The translations under genes and the position numbers were made by a program. DNA of 52,500 nucleotides from Cristatella mucedo (lineage: Eukaryota; Bryozoa; Phylactolaemata; Cristatellidae): contig WPIO01000054.1 in NCBI GenBank assembly GCA_009760855.2, forward strand, positions 2,182,501-2,235,000. The letters are read 5' to 3'. Below the pieces are notes generated by a model. It searched no databases. It was not told the origin of the DNA and saw only the letters and a program-made list of their open reading frames with translations. How positions within the stretch are numbered: the first letter of the stretch is position 1; every line of letters begins with the position of its first letter. Of this stretch, positions 42,228 to 52,500 are shown one piece after another.

Positions 42228-42815
42228 ACATTAGTAAGAATAATACATTTTAATAGCGCCATCGCAGAACAGTCAATCTCTCTCAAGGCATTTTAAATAT
42301 GCTGTAACGGAAGCATGATGAAATGGTTGGTGGTAGCTTGTACACAATGTCAACAAGCAAAACACGGTTAGAGGTGACATGCACGGTGTCAACATTTATA
42401 CAGTGTAGTGGTAGCATGAAAGGGGTCAGCTTGAATAAGCACACAACGAACCGATCGCAAGGACCGACCACATGCTGCTGTGAGAAACAGGGGTGCTCTT
42501 ACCATCTTTCTAAATGTCCTCAAGTCAGGGAATTTCGTGATGTCAGTCGGGAGGGAGTTCCAGAATATGGTGCATACGAACGAAAGGCACGATCTCCAAA
42601 GGATTTGAGTTTCGTACGAGGTACTTAGCTAAACGATTTGAGTCAATTTGAGTCAGGAAAGTGGGTGGTACGATGCTTAGCCTGGAGGGGCAGTAGTTCT
42701 GATAGATATGCTGGAGCCGGAGAATGAAGGGGCCTAAAAGTGAGGAACAGAACGGGTGATCAAGTGAGTTAGGAACGGGTTTCGAAAATTTCAGGGGGTA
42801 GTAATTCTGGCCACG
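42228..42815 (-). mobile_element. LINE family A, 5'-truncated copy
   Basis: Minus strand: ATT-like repeat and degraded stem-loop (42235-42292), 3' untranslated part with the 'gtggtagc' repeats, and C-terminal coding remnant ('gttccagaatatggtgcatacgaac' at 42556; 'gatagatatgctggagcc' at 42700). Confidence 0.8.
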
Positions 42816-44333
42816 AGTAGAGCCAGTAGGTAGACACACGCACTCGCACAAGACGGACATAGACACACACACGCACGCACTAACATATACACATGCACGC
42901 AGGCACACACGCACATACCCGCATGCATATACAAAACGTGCAAACATAAATGCATATGCTTGTGAGTGCGGACGGCTTACGCATACGAACAGGGACGGAG
43001 GCAAATTCTAGTGGCCGGAGAGTGTCGTCAGAATTGGTTCCTATATGTTTGGCACCCATCCTGTCACCGAGGCGATTGGCGTCCAGCTGCACGATGGAGC
43101 CGATAGTTTCTTTAGCGTCCTGAGCCAGGGCAATATGCACTGCAAGAGTCGAATTTCGATAGTTCCCTTAGGATTCTTCACTACCACGAAGTCATTCTGG
43201 CAAAACCTTACAACAGGGAGTCGCAGGCACATTACAAGAGCAGCCATTCCTCTCTGCCCCCTGCCCGTCTCTCGCCGCCTGAGCCTCACCCGTTCAAGCT
43301 TTCAGTCATTTCTGTCAGCAAGGCTTGGCCAAGTCTTAACATCCGCTCTCGGCTAGTTGCTGCGCTGTGCGACGAACGTGACAGACGTGCGGTCACTCAG
43401 TACAGCGCCTGGAGCAATGCTCTAAGGGCCGGATCGGCCAGCATGAAGAGGCGACGCCTCAGTCACATGACTAGCTTCAGCCGGGGTCAACGCCGAATTC
43501 ACTCAGCGAGAGCAATTACATGAGCAGGATGTAGGATAGTGATATCTTTCCTGCCTCCGCTGCTGCCAGGCACCAGTCGACGCTGATCGGGCGGGGGAGG
43601 CGAAGGCGACTGTCCCTAGTCGCTCACCGGCCACATTCTTGCAGGTATGAAATGGCGCTGCACCCACCGTGGGGTCGCTGTTCGGCGTCAGAGTGAGCCC
43701 CTTGCCGTCCATGTCAGCCCTGCATCCACCGCCCAGCTTCCGTTCAGCCGTTCTTGCACCCGCCCAACTTCCGCCGCATTTTCGCCGAACGTGCCCCCAA
43801 CATTCAGTTGCGGTATCCTTGCACTGACCTCAAGACGTAGCCACTGTGTCTCTCGCGGTATCGGCCTGACTGCGACCCGGTATTCGCCGAAGCCGCCCCC
43901 CTCCGCCCCCGGCTGACAGATTTGCTGCTCGGTGGATGTGGCTCTCTAGATCGTAAATGCGAGGGGGAGGGGAAGGGGTGGTGGTTGGCCCCGACCTCCC
44001 TCGATCAGGGCCGAGCTAAACTCGTCCGTCGGGTTCTTTCCCTCAGAGCTGCGTCTGCTGCTGCCCGCTGCTGCCCGACGGTGCAAAACAAGTGGCTCAG
44101 GGCCCTAATTGAGGTCGATTGACCCCAACGTGCTCGTCGAGCGGCTGATCGAAGCCGGCGGCGTAATCCAATCCATGCGAAGGTTCGACCCGTCTCAACG
44201 GACAGGAGGTTAGGAATAGGGTGGAAGCTGCACCACACTCGAGAACCTCCGATCTCGACCATCTCAGCCTCGTCGTATTTCGGTTCCGGGACAGGAGTAT
44301 CCACAGGTAATGCCGATTGCTTTGTGCTGCTAG
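42816..44333. other. No gene recognised
   Basis: A CACA/CGCA-rich patch at 42835-42925. The minus strand 43289-43041 holds a frame with 'DFVVVKNPKGTIEIRL', faintly like the 'VVVKKKDG' block of an LTR-element reverse transcriptase, but nothing around it confirms this. Degenerate proline-codon-rich repeats lie near 43720-43800. Confidence 0.3.
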
Positions 44334-44389
44334 CCCCTTGCCCCTTGCCCCTTGCCCCCTGCCCCTTGCCCCTTTGCCCCTTGCCACGG
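44334..44389 (-). repeat. (CCCCTTG)n repeat, G-quadruplex candidate
   Basis: About eight units of CCCCTTG on the plus strand, that is GGGGCAA repeats on the minus strand, with at least four GGGG runs separated by three bases. Confidence 0.9.
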
Positions 44390-44465
44390 CCTGTCGAGTC
44401 TCCTCTGCTGCAGGTTGATTTCGGTTCCGCCCGGCAGATTGGAGATTTTAAGGACACCTGCCACC

Positions 44466-44467
<2 letters not shown>

Positions 44468-44544
<77 letters not shown>

Positions 44545-44545
44545 T
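44468..44545. repeat. (CT)n microsatellite
   Basis: A CT run of about 75 bp on the plus strand. Confidence 0.98.
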
Positions 44546-46282
44546 CCCGTCTCCCTCTTCCTCTGTTCGATATTCTGCCGGGCACTAGCCAAATGACATG
44601 GCCCGAGCCTCGAGAATTTCTTGCACTAGTCGCAGTGGTTAGTCGCAGAGCACACGTTGCGGCCGGCCGCTATGGTCGGCGAACTCTCTTGTTCACTCTC
44701 TCTATTTATACACTTTCTCCGCTCTAAGTGGTCTAGTGTTTGGCTAGCCAAGGGTGTGGCGTGGTTCTTTCGACGGAATTGGTTCTGCAAAACCTCCGCA
44801 GATTAGCAGGCTCAAAGAGCTCTGTCGATCTGCGAAGTCCGCGGCTGAAATTGGCGAGCAGTTTTCGAGCGAGAGCAGTAGCACCTTGCGCAAGCAAGGC
44901 ACGGGTTGCTGGCCATCGCTCGTGGTCGTCAGCAGACCTTAATGGACTGTCTTGGCTCGATGCGTGAGTGGAGACGAGCAGAGCGTCAGAGCATCGAGCG
45001 TCGCTCAGCCAAGATCTGAGCTCGAAAGATGGCGACGAATACTTTAACTCAACCTTGACCTATCAGAGATTTTCTCTACGGGGCTAGTTAAGCAGCAGCA
45101 GCAGGGTGCTCCTTCCAAGCAGCTGGCCGGACGAGGTTCTCTTAGGCTGACTGGGCTGACCCGACCTCGACCTGAAAAGGCAGCCATTCATTGAAACTTG
45201 AGGTTCAACATGCAAGCTCTGAGCTTGCTCCGATCGTCGGCTAAAAATAGGGGTACACGACGAGTACCAAAAAATAAAAGACCGTCATTGAATTTTGGCG
45301 AGCTGGCAGCGGCGACTCTGGCGACTCTTGGCCATGCTGCGTCCGTTTATCTTACTGACGAACTAGCCTTGAGGCGGGTGGCCTATTCTTGCGACGGACG
45401 CCGTATAGCCAAGCCAGCGAGAGGGTAGCGCTAGTGATGCGAGAAAAATTGTGCACTATTTGTCCACCGGATGTATATTTCTATCACTCCACTTGCCGCA
45501 CTATTTCTCCACCGGTTTCCGCTTGCTGCTAACATCTGCAAACGAACGTCGCTGGAGCCTCTCAACCAATGCGCAAAGGATCGCCAAAGATAATAATAAT
45601 AATAATAATCCAAAGATAAATTCGTTCCCTATCACTCATTAGGTCACCACTTGGAGCCAGAGGCAACATCACTCTGCAGCTGGTTGCGAGCCTAAGCCGG
45701 TCGCAGTGGCGCTAAGTGCAGCCATGCCAGGCCTGCGTGTCACCCTCCCGATCATTGGCGAAATACGATGCAACAGGCGTGAGAGGTCAGTCCCTGACTG
45801 GGCTTGACGTATGCCGTGGTTTTGAGGAAGCTAACTCATTGCGCAATCGGCTGATTTAACACATTCATTTCCCCAGCATCATCAGGGTATCACGGAGGAA
45901 ATCATACCGCTGAGGCAGTAAATTAAGGATTTGCATGCCGAACTACGTGAACTCGTCATCCGAGTCTCTAATTTCGTGAACCTACTATCGGACCAAGAGT
46001 TAGCGACTATGGTCAGTCTGAGTAATCACCGGTAATCAGGTGACAGGCACTATCTAACGTAAGTTGCCTGGCCTGTACACAGGCTGATCCTACCTGCCGA
46101 TTAGTGCTTCAGAGCTCAAGTTTCATTGTGGACCTAGTAATTGAGACATTGCCAGGACTGACAGCAACAGACAGTGTACGAAAGTCTTGGGTTCGAGTCC
46201 TGCTGCCGGCACAGCTTTCTCGCCAGCTGCAAGGTGGATGGTAAAAATCCTCGCTAATGTGGCAGCCTCGTTTGCCTAGAGA
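44546..46282. other. No supported gene; possible LINE ORF1 scrap
   Basis: Mostly unrecognised. Around 45880-46015 the plus strand reads, through one stop, 'EEIIPLRQ' then 'IKDLHAELRELVIRVSN', a heptad-like helical stretch of the kind found in LINE ORF1 proteins. A B-box-like GGTTCGAGTCC at 46192-46202 suggests a further tRNA-like fragment (about 46100-46215). An (AAT)n run lies at 45590-45608. Confidence 0.3.
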
Positions 46283-46428
46283 TGTCTAGAGAGAAGCGCC
46301 TTTACAGCGGCTATCGCCAGACAATACGCTTGCAGCTGCGATAAAGGATCACCCACCACAGGATTCTTGCCCCCACGACCTCGTGACCGCTGAGGTCGTG
46401 AAAATTAACCGCCATCGCGGGATGAACC
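46283..46428 (-). mobile_element. tRNA-derived SINE, diverged copy
   Basis: Minus strand: head 'ggttcatcccgcgatggcgg', a degraded B box near 46365, and the body with 'gcgatagccgctgtaaagg' on the left. Same family as 12682-12874. Confidence 0.7.
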
Positions 46429-47117
46429 TCCCCTTAGGCGCTCTTCCGCTGCTATGTAAATGACACTGCTAAGCAACCGTGGTTTCTCTCTTGCGATCAC
46501 TCAATTATCAGCATAGTATTTAAAGCTAATTTTCTTACCATGCTATACTGCGACATCATATGAGCCGTCAATTGTTTGTCTGCTAGCCAAGCAGACGGCT
46601 ATAGCTACCCAGGGCGCTAGACCGGCTCAACCCTAAACCCTAAACCCTGATAGAACAGGTTAAACGATATGGTAGACGCGGTACAATAGGACCTTTTTTC
46701 CTTAAAAAACATAATTGCAGAACCTTCTGCGTGTATGCGAAACTGCGTTTACCTGATACTTGAGCCTGCTACGGTGTAATTCATATTTGCCGCTGTAAAC
46801 TGTAGCAGTTACGTCGGCCTGGAAATGCCAGCCTTGTTACAAAAATTTGGCCAAAGGTAATTCCAAACGCCTTAGTGTCTATGACTATATATGCTCTTAT
46901 TTTGGTGAGGTAGTTCTCAGTTATCGAAGTGAATTAGCTAATTACCTCTCTGGCTCTTTCTTGCTGCTCGGTCAGTAACTTTGTGACCTTTATCATCGAA
47001 AGTTCGACAACAACTCGTCTAATGGTCGTCCTGTATTAGGGCTGATTCTTTCTCGTTGACTGTCAAGTGAAGGCTGGCTAATCAGCATATCAATCAGCCT
47101 CATTTATTTAGCTGCAG
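46429..47117. other. No gene recognised
   Basis: A short CCCTAAA-type repeat (46630-46648) of about 2.5 units. No other feature was seen. Confidence 0.4.
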
Positions 47118-47222
47118 GCGAGCCTTATTGGCTATAACCCCGCTTGCAATCAGCAACAAAGGATCGCCTGCTGCAGGACTCAAAACCGCGAACTGGATCG
47201 TACAGAGCAAGCACCTTGCCCC
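47118..47222 (-). mobile_element. tRNA-derived SINE fragment
   Basis: 'ccccgcttgcaatcagcaacaaaggatcgcc' corresponds to the body/head junction of the SINE at 12682; the B-box region is degraded ('gactcaaaacc'). Confidence 0.55.
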
Positions 47223-47735
47223 TGGGTTTTGACCGGCGGCGACGGCGGCCAACTGGAGGGGGGGGCGTTAGCATTACAGTGGCGCTATCTCGACTCTGCA
47301 TTAATTAAAGCTCCAATAATTGTTAGTGCTGAAACAGCGGCTTCTAACGAAAATCTCCCAGGGTTTATTCGCGTCACCAAGGGGACGAGCGGTTGAGTTT
47401 GCGAGTGCCAACAGAGACGAGGGGCAGGTAGCCAAGAGAAACATTGGAAGCGACGTCGAGATGTCTCTGCGTCAGCAATCTAATCTCCGCATACCTTGCC
47501 CTAGACGACATGTTGGGCTTGGCTTTTGCCTATGCAGCAAAGCGCCAATTCTCATGCACGATCCACTTGATGTCAGGCCAAAGTCAAGCACAGTGACTAG
47601 TATCTGGCTAGGGACCAGCAATGCGGTGGCACGCTGCCTCAGGGTTTGTGTCGCCTGCGAGGCTTGAGGTGATCGGTGACATTTCAGCTCTACAGCACTC
47701 TTTGGCCATTAAAGAAATAGATCGATAATTATCAT
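47223..47735. other. No gene recognised
   Basis: A 115-codon plus-strand frame (47320-47667) opens with TTG and has no recognisable content. Confidence 0.4.
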
Positions 47736-47927
47736 CGATCTCTTGCTAGTAAGTTCCAGTCTGGCTATAGAGTGAATCACTCCTCAGAGTCAGCATTGCT
47801 TAGGGTATACAACAACCTACTTAGGAATGCAGACATGGGTAGAGTGTCTCTGCTTGTTTTGCTCGATCTTTCGGCAGCTTTTGATGCTATCGATGACAAA
47901 GTTCTTCTAGAGCGAACCTGTTAAGGA

Positions 47928-48166
47928 CAGCATTTAGTGGGTCCCTGTGATTCGTCGTTCATGTGCTTATGCGTGCTGACACTGTGCATGCTGCCACTAA
48001 CAACATTTGCATGCTGACCCTGTGCATGTCATCCCTAACCATATTATTTATTTTGTTTGTTTTTCAAGCATATATTTACTTACCATTCAATTGCATTTCC
48101 CTTTGCATCAAATGTAAAGTGTCTAGAAAGAGATGAGGTTTTCTGAGGGCGCTTTATCAAGTGCAC

Positions 48167-48197
<31 letters not shown>

Positions 48198-48205
48198 GTT
48201 ATCTC
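47928..48205 (+). mobile_element. LINE family A tail nested inside LINE A
   Basis: About 278 bp starting 'aaggacagcatttagtgggtccc' (equivalent to 49240) and ending in the stem-loop and an (ATT)n of ten units. It interrupts the polymerase frame between 'VLLER' and 'SHLGITGTALQW'. A TGTTA pentamer borders both sides, a possible target-site duplication. Confidence 0.85.
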
Positions 48206-49332
48206 ATCTCACCTGGGCATCACTGGCACTGCTCTGCAATGGTTCAGGTCCTATCTCAGTAGGAGACTCCGGAGTATTGACGTGAATGGAAAAAGATCAT
48301 CTGAAGTACCTCTGAAATATGGGGTACCTCAGGGCTCTGTGCTAGGTCTGGTTCTTTTCACGGTTTATACTCTCCCTCTTGCTGATGTGATTGCCAAGCA
48401 CAACCTAGGCTTTCACTTCAATCAGGATGACACTCAGTCGTACCTTGGCTTTAATCCCTCCTAGCCTTCGAGCACCTCGAATTCTCTCAACTCACTTGCT
48501 GCATGCATTGATGACATGGCAGCAAATTTTCTAAAACTAAAAGACGATACAACTAACTTATTAGTTATGGGCAAACCCAGTGTGATTCAGAAATTGGAAA
48601 GGCTGACGCTCAAAATTTGCTCTGCCAGCATATCTCCTGTTGAATCGCTCGAAATCTAGTGTCACGTTCCAAAGTTACCTCTCGTTAGACGACCACATCA
48701 GCTCCACAATCAAATCTGCCTACTTTCAGGTACATAACATTGCTAAAACTCGGGCTTGTTTAGATAAGGATACCACGTCTAAGTTGGTCCATGCATTCGT
48801 GACATCCCATCTCGACTTCTGCAACTCACTGGTTACTGGCCTACCAGCATGTGCGATTAGGCGATTGCAGCTGGTGCAAAACTTGGCAGCTAGGCTTGTC
48901 TGTCGTGAGCGTCGCAGTTGCCACATTACTCCACTTCTCGCCGACGTGCAGTGGCTACCAGTCAAGCAACGGATTGACTTCAAGGTTTTGTCGCTCACTT
49001 TTAGGTCCCTTCATTCTATGGCGCCAGCCTATCTCTCTGATATACTCCCCCATCAGGCCAAGCATCGTACCACCCGCTTTTCGGAATCCAACAGTTTACC
49101 AATGCCTCGTACAAACCTCAAATTATTTGGAGACCGCGCATTTAGTTTGTATGCTCCCAAAGCTTGGAACACACTCCCGACTTGCGTCAGAACATCCGCT
49201 GATTTGACCAAATTTAAAAAGAACTTAAACACTGATTTAGGACAGCATGTAGTGGGTCCCTGTAATTCATCCTTAATGTGCCCATGCGTGCTGACACTGT
49301 GCATGCTGCCACTAACCACACTTGCATGCTGA
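48206..49332 (+). pseudogene. LINE A polymerase palm and C-terminal domain
   Basis: The palm block 'YGVPQGSVLGLVLF' is intact (about 48317-48358), but the catalytic box that should read YADD is NQDD (about 48418-48432), so the enzyme is inactive even apart from the stop at 48462. From 48640 a 230-codon frame covers the post-polymerase domain: 'SLDDHISSTIKS', 'TSHLDFCNSLVTGLP', 'RLVCRERR', 'PMPRTNLKLFGDRAFS'. This domain is shared by all LINE A coding fragments in the window and is where most 5' truncations begin. Confidence 0.85.
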
Positions 49333-49500
49333 CCCTGTGCATGTCACCCCTAATCATGTTATCCATATTGTTTATCAAGCAAGGTATTACTCACCGTTCA
49401 ATCGCGTTTCCCTTTGCAACAAATGTAAAGCGCCTAGAAAGAGATTGAGTTCTCTGAGTGGGCTTAATCAAGTGCATTAATATTATCATTATTATCATTT

Positions 49501-50047
49501 CACTCTGCCAATGCCGGGTTTATTTTAGTCCTTAGAATTTTGAAGGCATCCAAATGTTTATGATAGTCAGGATGGTGCCCGGATGTACCCGCCGTAGAGA
49601 GCCTACCGGGGATGCGGCTGCCACCCGGAGCTGGCTCGCCTCAATTCAATGGCAACGTAGCAAACCTAAAGGGAAATTAGCCGAAAAGACTACATGCAGA
49701 AGTGCTCGCAGGATTGCACTGCTTCGAAGAACAATTTATTTTACGCAAAATAATCTTTGGCCTGGCGCTCTGCCTTTCGCTGTGGGCAGAGTATGATAAC
49801 TAGAACTGCCGCTAGACCTGTCGCGTGGTACCTCAGCTAGAACCGTCGCGAGGTACCGAAGCTAGATCTGCCTCGCGGAGGGGGCTAGCTCAGAAACATC
49901 CCAAGACTTGGTACCTGATAATAGACAATCGGCGACAGCTGGGCTGCAGGCAAAATTCACGGCTCCTACGTAAAACACTCGCGCCTACTACATTTCCATC
50001 GTCAAGCAAAGAAATCAAGAAAGGAAAGTCGAAGCAGCGGCCGCGCA
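49501..50047. other. No gene recognised
   Basis: 'tgcctcgc', 'gtcgcgaggtacc' and 'gtcgcgtggtacc' repeat near 49815-49880. Frames are short. Confidence 0.4.
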
Positions 50048-50213
50048 GCGATGGCGGCCCGCGAAGCGATGGCGGCCCGCGAAGCGATGGCGGCCCGCGA
50101 AGCGATGGCGGCCCGCGAAGCGATGGCGGCCCGCGAAGCGATGGCGGCCCGCGAAGCGATGGTGGCCGCGCAGCTATGGCGGCCGAGCATCGATGGCGGC
50201 CCGCAAGCGATGG
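50048..50213. repeat. 18-bp minisatellite GCGATGGCGGCCCGCGAA
   Basis: Six exact units (50048-50155) followed by three diverged ones. Both strands have open frames through it because 18 is a multiple of three: MAAREA repeats in one plus frame, PRSDGG in another. Confidence 0.97.
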
Positions 50214-50696
50214 CTACCGCTGGAGCCCCGAATCTAATGCCAGTTGTCGAGTCAACCTCTGGAGACTGATGCCAAAGCTTCTGAGCTTCTCCTCCTAATC
50301 ATCGGTCAGCCATCTTCGCCCATCGGTCGCCATGGCCTCTGGATCTGGTGTTGACTGCCGGCCGCGACTGCCTAAGATTTTCGCTAACATTGAACTATAT
50401 TGCTGAAGCTGAAACAATATAAGTGACATACAGAAGCAAAAACCAGTGACAGAGACTCAATGCTGCACTACTAGCTACCACGATCACACTACGATCACTG
50501 ACACTACCCAACGGGTGACTCAGAAGCTTAAGCTGAATCGGCTGCTGCAGCAGTTCGTCACTGATTTGCCTGTCTGCTTTATCAGCTGCGTCCTAATTTG
50601 CTGTCTGCGTCTGCTAATTTTGCTGCGTCGAACCGTGGTTATTTTGACCACCTGTCCCAGGAAACTTCCTTGCATTCTGGGAAGCGGATTGCTAAT
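50214..50696. other. No gene recognised
   Basis: Mixed composition with short frames only. The frame 50446-50835 runs into the GA tract. Confidence 0.4.
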
Positions 50697-50847
50697 TAGA
50701 AAGAGAGAGGGAAGGAGAGGGAGAGAGGAGAAAGAGAGAGAGAGACAGAGAGGGAGAGAGAGAGAGGGAGGGAGGGAAAGAGAGAGGATGAGAGGGAGAG
50801 AGAGGGAGAGTGAGAGAGAGATGGGGAGGGAGTGAGAGAGAGAGAGG

Positions 50848-50899
<52 letters not shown>

Positions 50900-51040
50900 G
50901 AGAGAGAGAGAGATGGGGAGGGAGTGAGAGAGAGAGAGGGAGGGAGAGAGAGAGAGTGAGAGAGAGAGAGAGAGAGAGGGAGGGAGAGAGAGAGAGTGAG
51001 AGAGGGAGAGAGAGAGAGAGGGAGAGAGAGAGAGAGAGAT
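50697..51040. repeat. (GA)n/(GGGA)n microsatellite
   Basis: GA repeats with frequent GGGA and GTGAGA interruptions. A ~50-bp block ('gagatggggagggagtgagag') is itself repeated at about 50818 and 50911. Confidence 0.98.
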
Positions 51041-51390
51041 TCGGTCGCTGCTCTTCGTCGCTCTCTTCGCAGGGCGCTGAATCAGACTGCCATCACATTC
51101 CCAGCAGCCCCAAACGTCCTGGACGGCTTGTGACCAGGGGCAGACAGCGTTTTCTTAGAGAGGGAAGCAAACAGATTCAGCATCTGTCTGCGTTGTCTGC
51201 GCCCTCGCCCAGACGATCGTTACACCATCGCGGCTCCACCCCTTCCCTCATCTCAAAACGAGGCTCGGAGCCGTCGCTTTCAATGACCGTCCGCATGCCT
51301 GGCCGAATCTTGCTTCATGAATAGACGTCCGAGTTCCCACCAGAAAGCGGCTACCAGAACGTTAGCAGTTGCAGCAGCTGTTCTCTGTCT
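51041..51390. other. Unique spacer between repeat arrays
   Basis: About 350 bp of mixed sequence; no gene recognised. Confidence 0.4.

Positions 51391-52500
<1,110 letters not shown>

Larger units (their letters stand above)
47736..49500 (+). mobile_element. LINE family A, polymerase-to-tail copy
   Basis: Plus strand: from the fingers of the reverse transcriptase ('KFQSGYR', 'LLRVYNNLLR') through 'VLLDLSAAFDAIDDKVLLER', an interrupting LINE A tail (about 47928-48205), then 'TALQWFRSYLS', 'YGVPQGSVLG', the C-terminal domain (48640-49332), the 3' untranslated part and tail stem-loop region (49426-49470). It is the best reference for the family's protein 3' half. It is dead because of stops and a mutated YADD. 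Confidence 0.9.

Noticed and set aside
42880-43289. LTR-element reverse-transcriptase-like 'VVVKNPKGTIEIRL' on the minus strand
   Set aside because: Single weak block with no catalytic motif or neighbouring domains in any frame.
46100-46215. Possible tRNA gene with B box GGTTCGAGTCC
   Set aside because: No acceptor stem or A box can be paired with it; more likely a SINE or tRNA-like scrap.
46630-46648. CCCTAAA repeats resembling telomere sequence
   Set aside because: Only about 2.5 units; chance occurrence or a trivial interstitial scrap.

Overview
The window looks like a repeat-rich nuclear scaffold from an invertebrate animal. It carries two animal-type seven-transmembrane receptor genes, several classes of metazoan non-LTR retrotransposon, tRNA-derived SINEs, one LTR-element relic and very long GA/CT microsatellites. 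There are no bacterial-style operons. I cannot name the species. The reading frames that look functional are GC-rich, CpG-rich and intronless; almost everything else is decayed mobile DNA or simple repeat.

Layout. 1-6.5 kb: fragments of LINE family A, short GC-rich tandem repeats (9 and 18 bp units), two large (GA)n tracts and an AT-rich block. 6.7-8.2 kb: receptor gene A (493 aa). 9.3-11.1 kb: LINE family B on the minus strand with an intact reverse-transcriptase core. 11.1-12.4 kb: an LTR-like repeat region. 12.7-16.1 kb: a SINE, LINE fragments and a weak candidate reading frame. 16.35-19.1 kb: the most complete LINE A copy (endonuclease to tail), internally deleted and invaded by a SINE and an AT repeat. 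20.98-21.12 kb: an isolated exon-like leucine-rich-repeat segment. 21.4-24.7 kb: LINE fragments, a 19-bp perfect hairpin and GA tracts. 25.0-26.7 kb: a deleted Ty3/gypsy-like LTR element nested in a LINE A fragment. 27.85-29.23 kb: receptor gene B (457 aa), a paralogue of gene A about 20 kb away on the same strand. 29.7-30.1 kb: (GA)n. 31-34.6 kb: LINE A pieces and a NeSL/R2-type reverse-transcriptase relic. 34.6-44.6 kb: tandem repeats, LINE A and B tails and long stretches with no recognisable gene. 44.6-47.2 kb: SINE fragments. 47.7-49.5 kb: a second LINE A coding copy with another LINE A tail nested in it. 50.0-52.1 kb: an 18-bp minisatellite, (GA)n and a 725-bp compound CT-rich array.

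The likely functional content is the pair of divergent class A GPCRs. They share sequence and architecture, including the loss of the same hallmark residues, which suggests a local duplication and possibly a lineage-specific receptor family. The two main LINE families are told apart by their 3' ends. LINE A ends in a conserved 42-nt stem-loop plus an ATT microsatellite, the kind of signal L2-like reverse transcriptases recognise. LINE B ends in ACATT/ATTAC repeats. The many short tails across the window are 5'-truncated insertions of these two. All function calls come from reading the sequence; no database search was possible.
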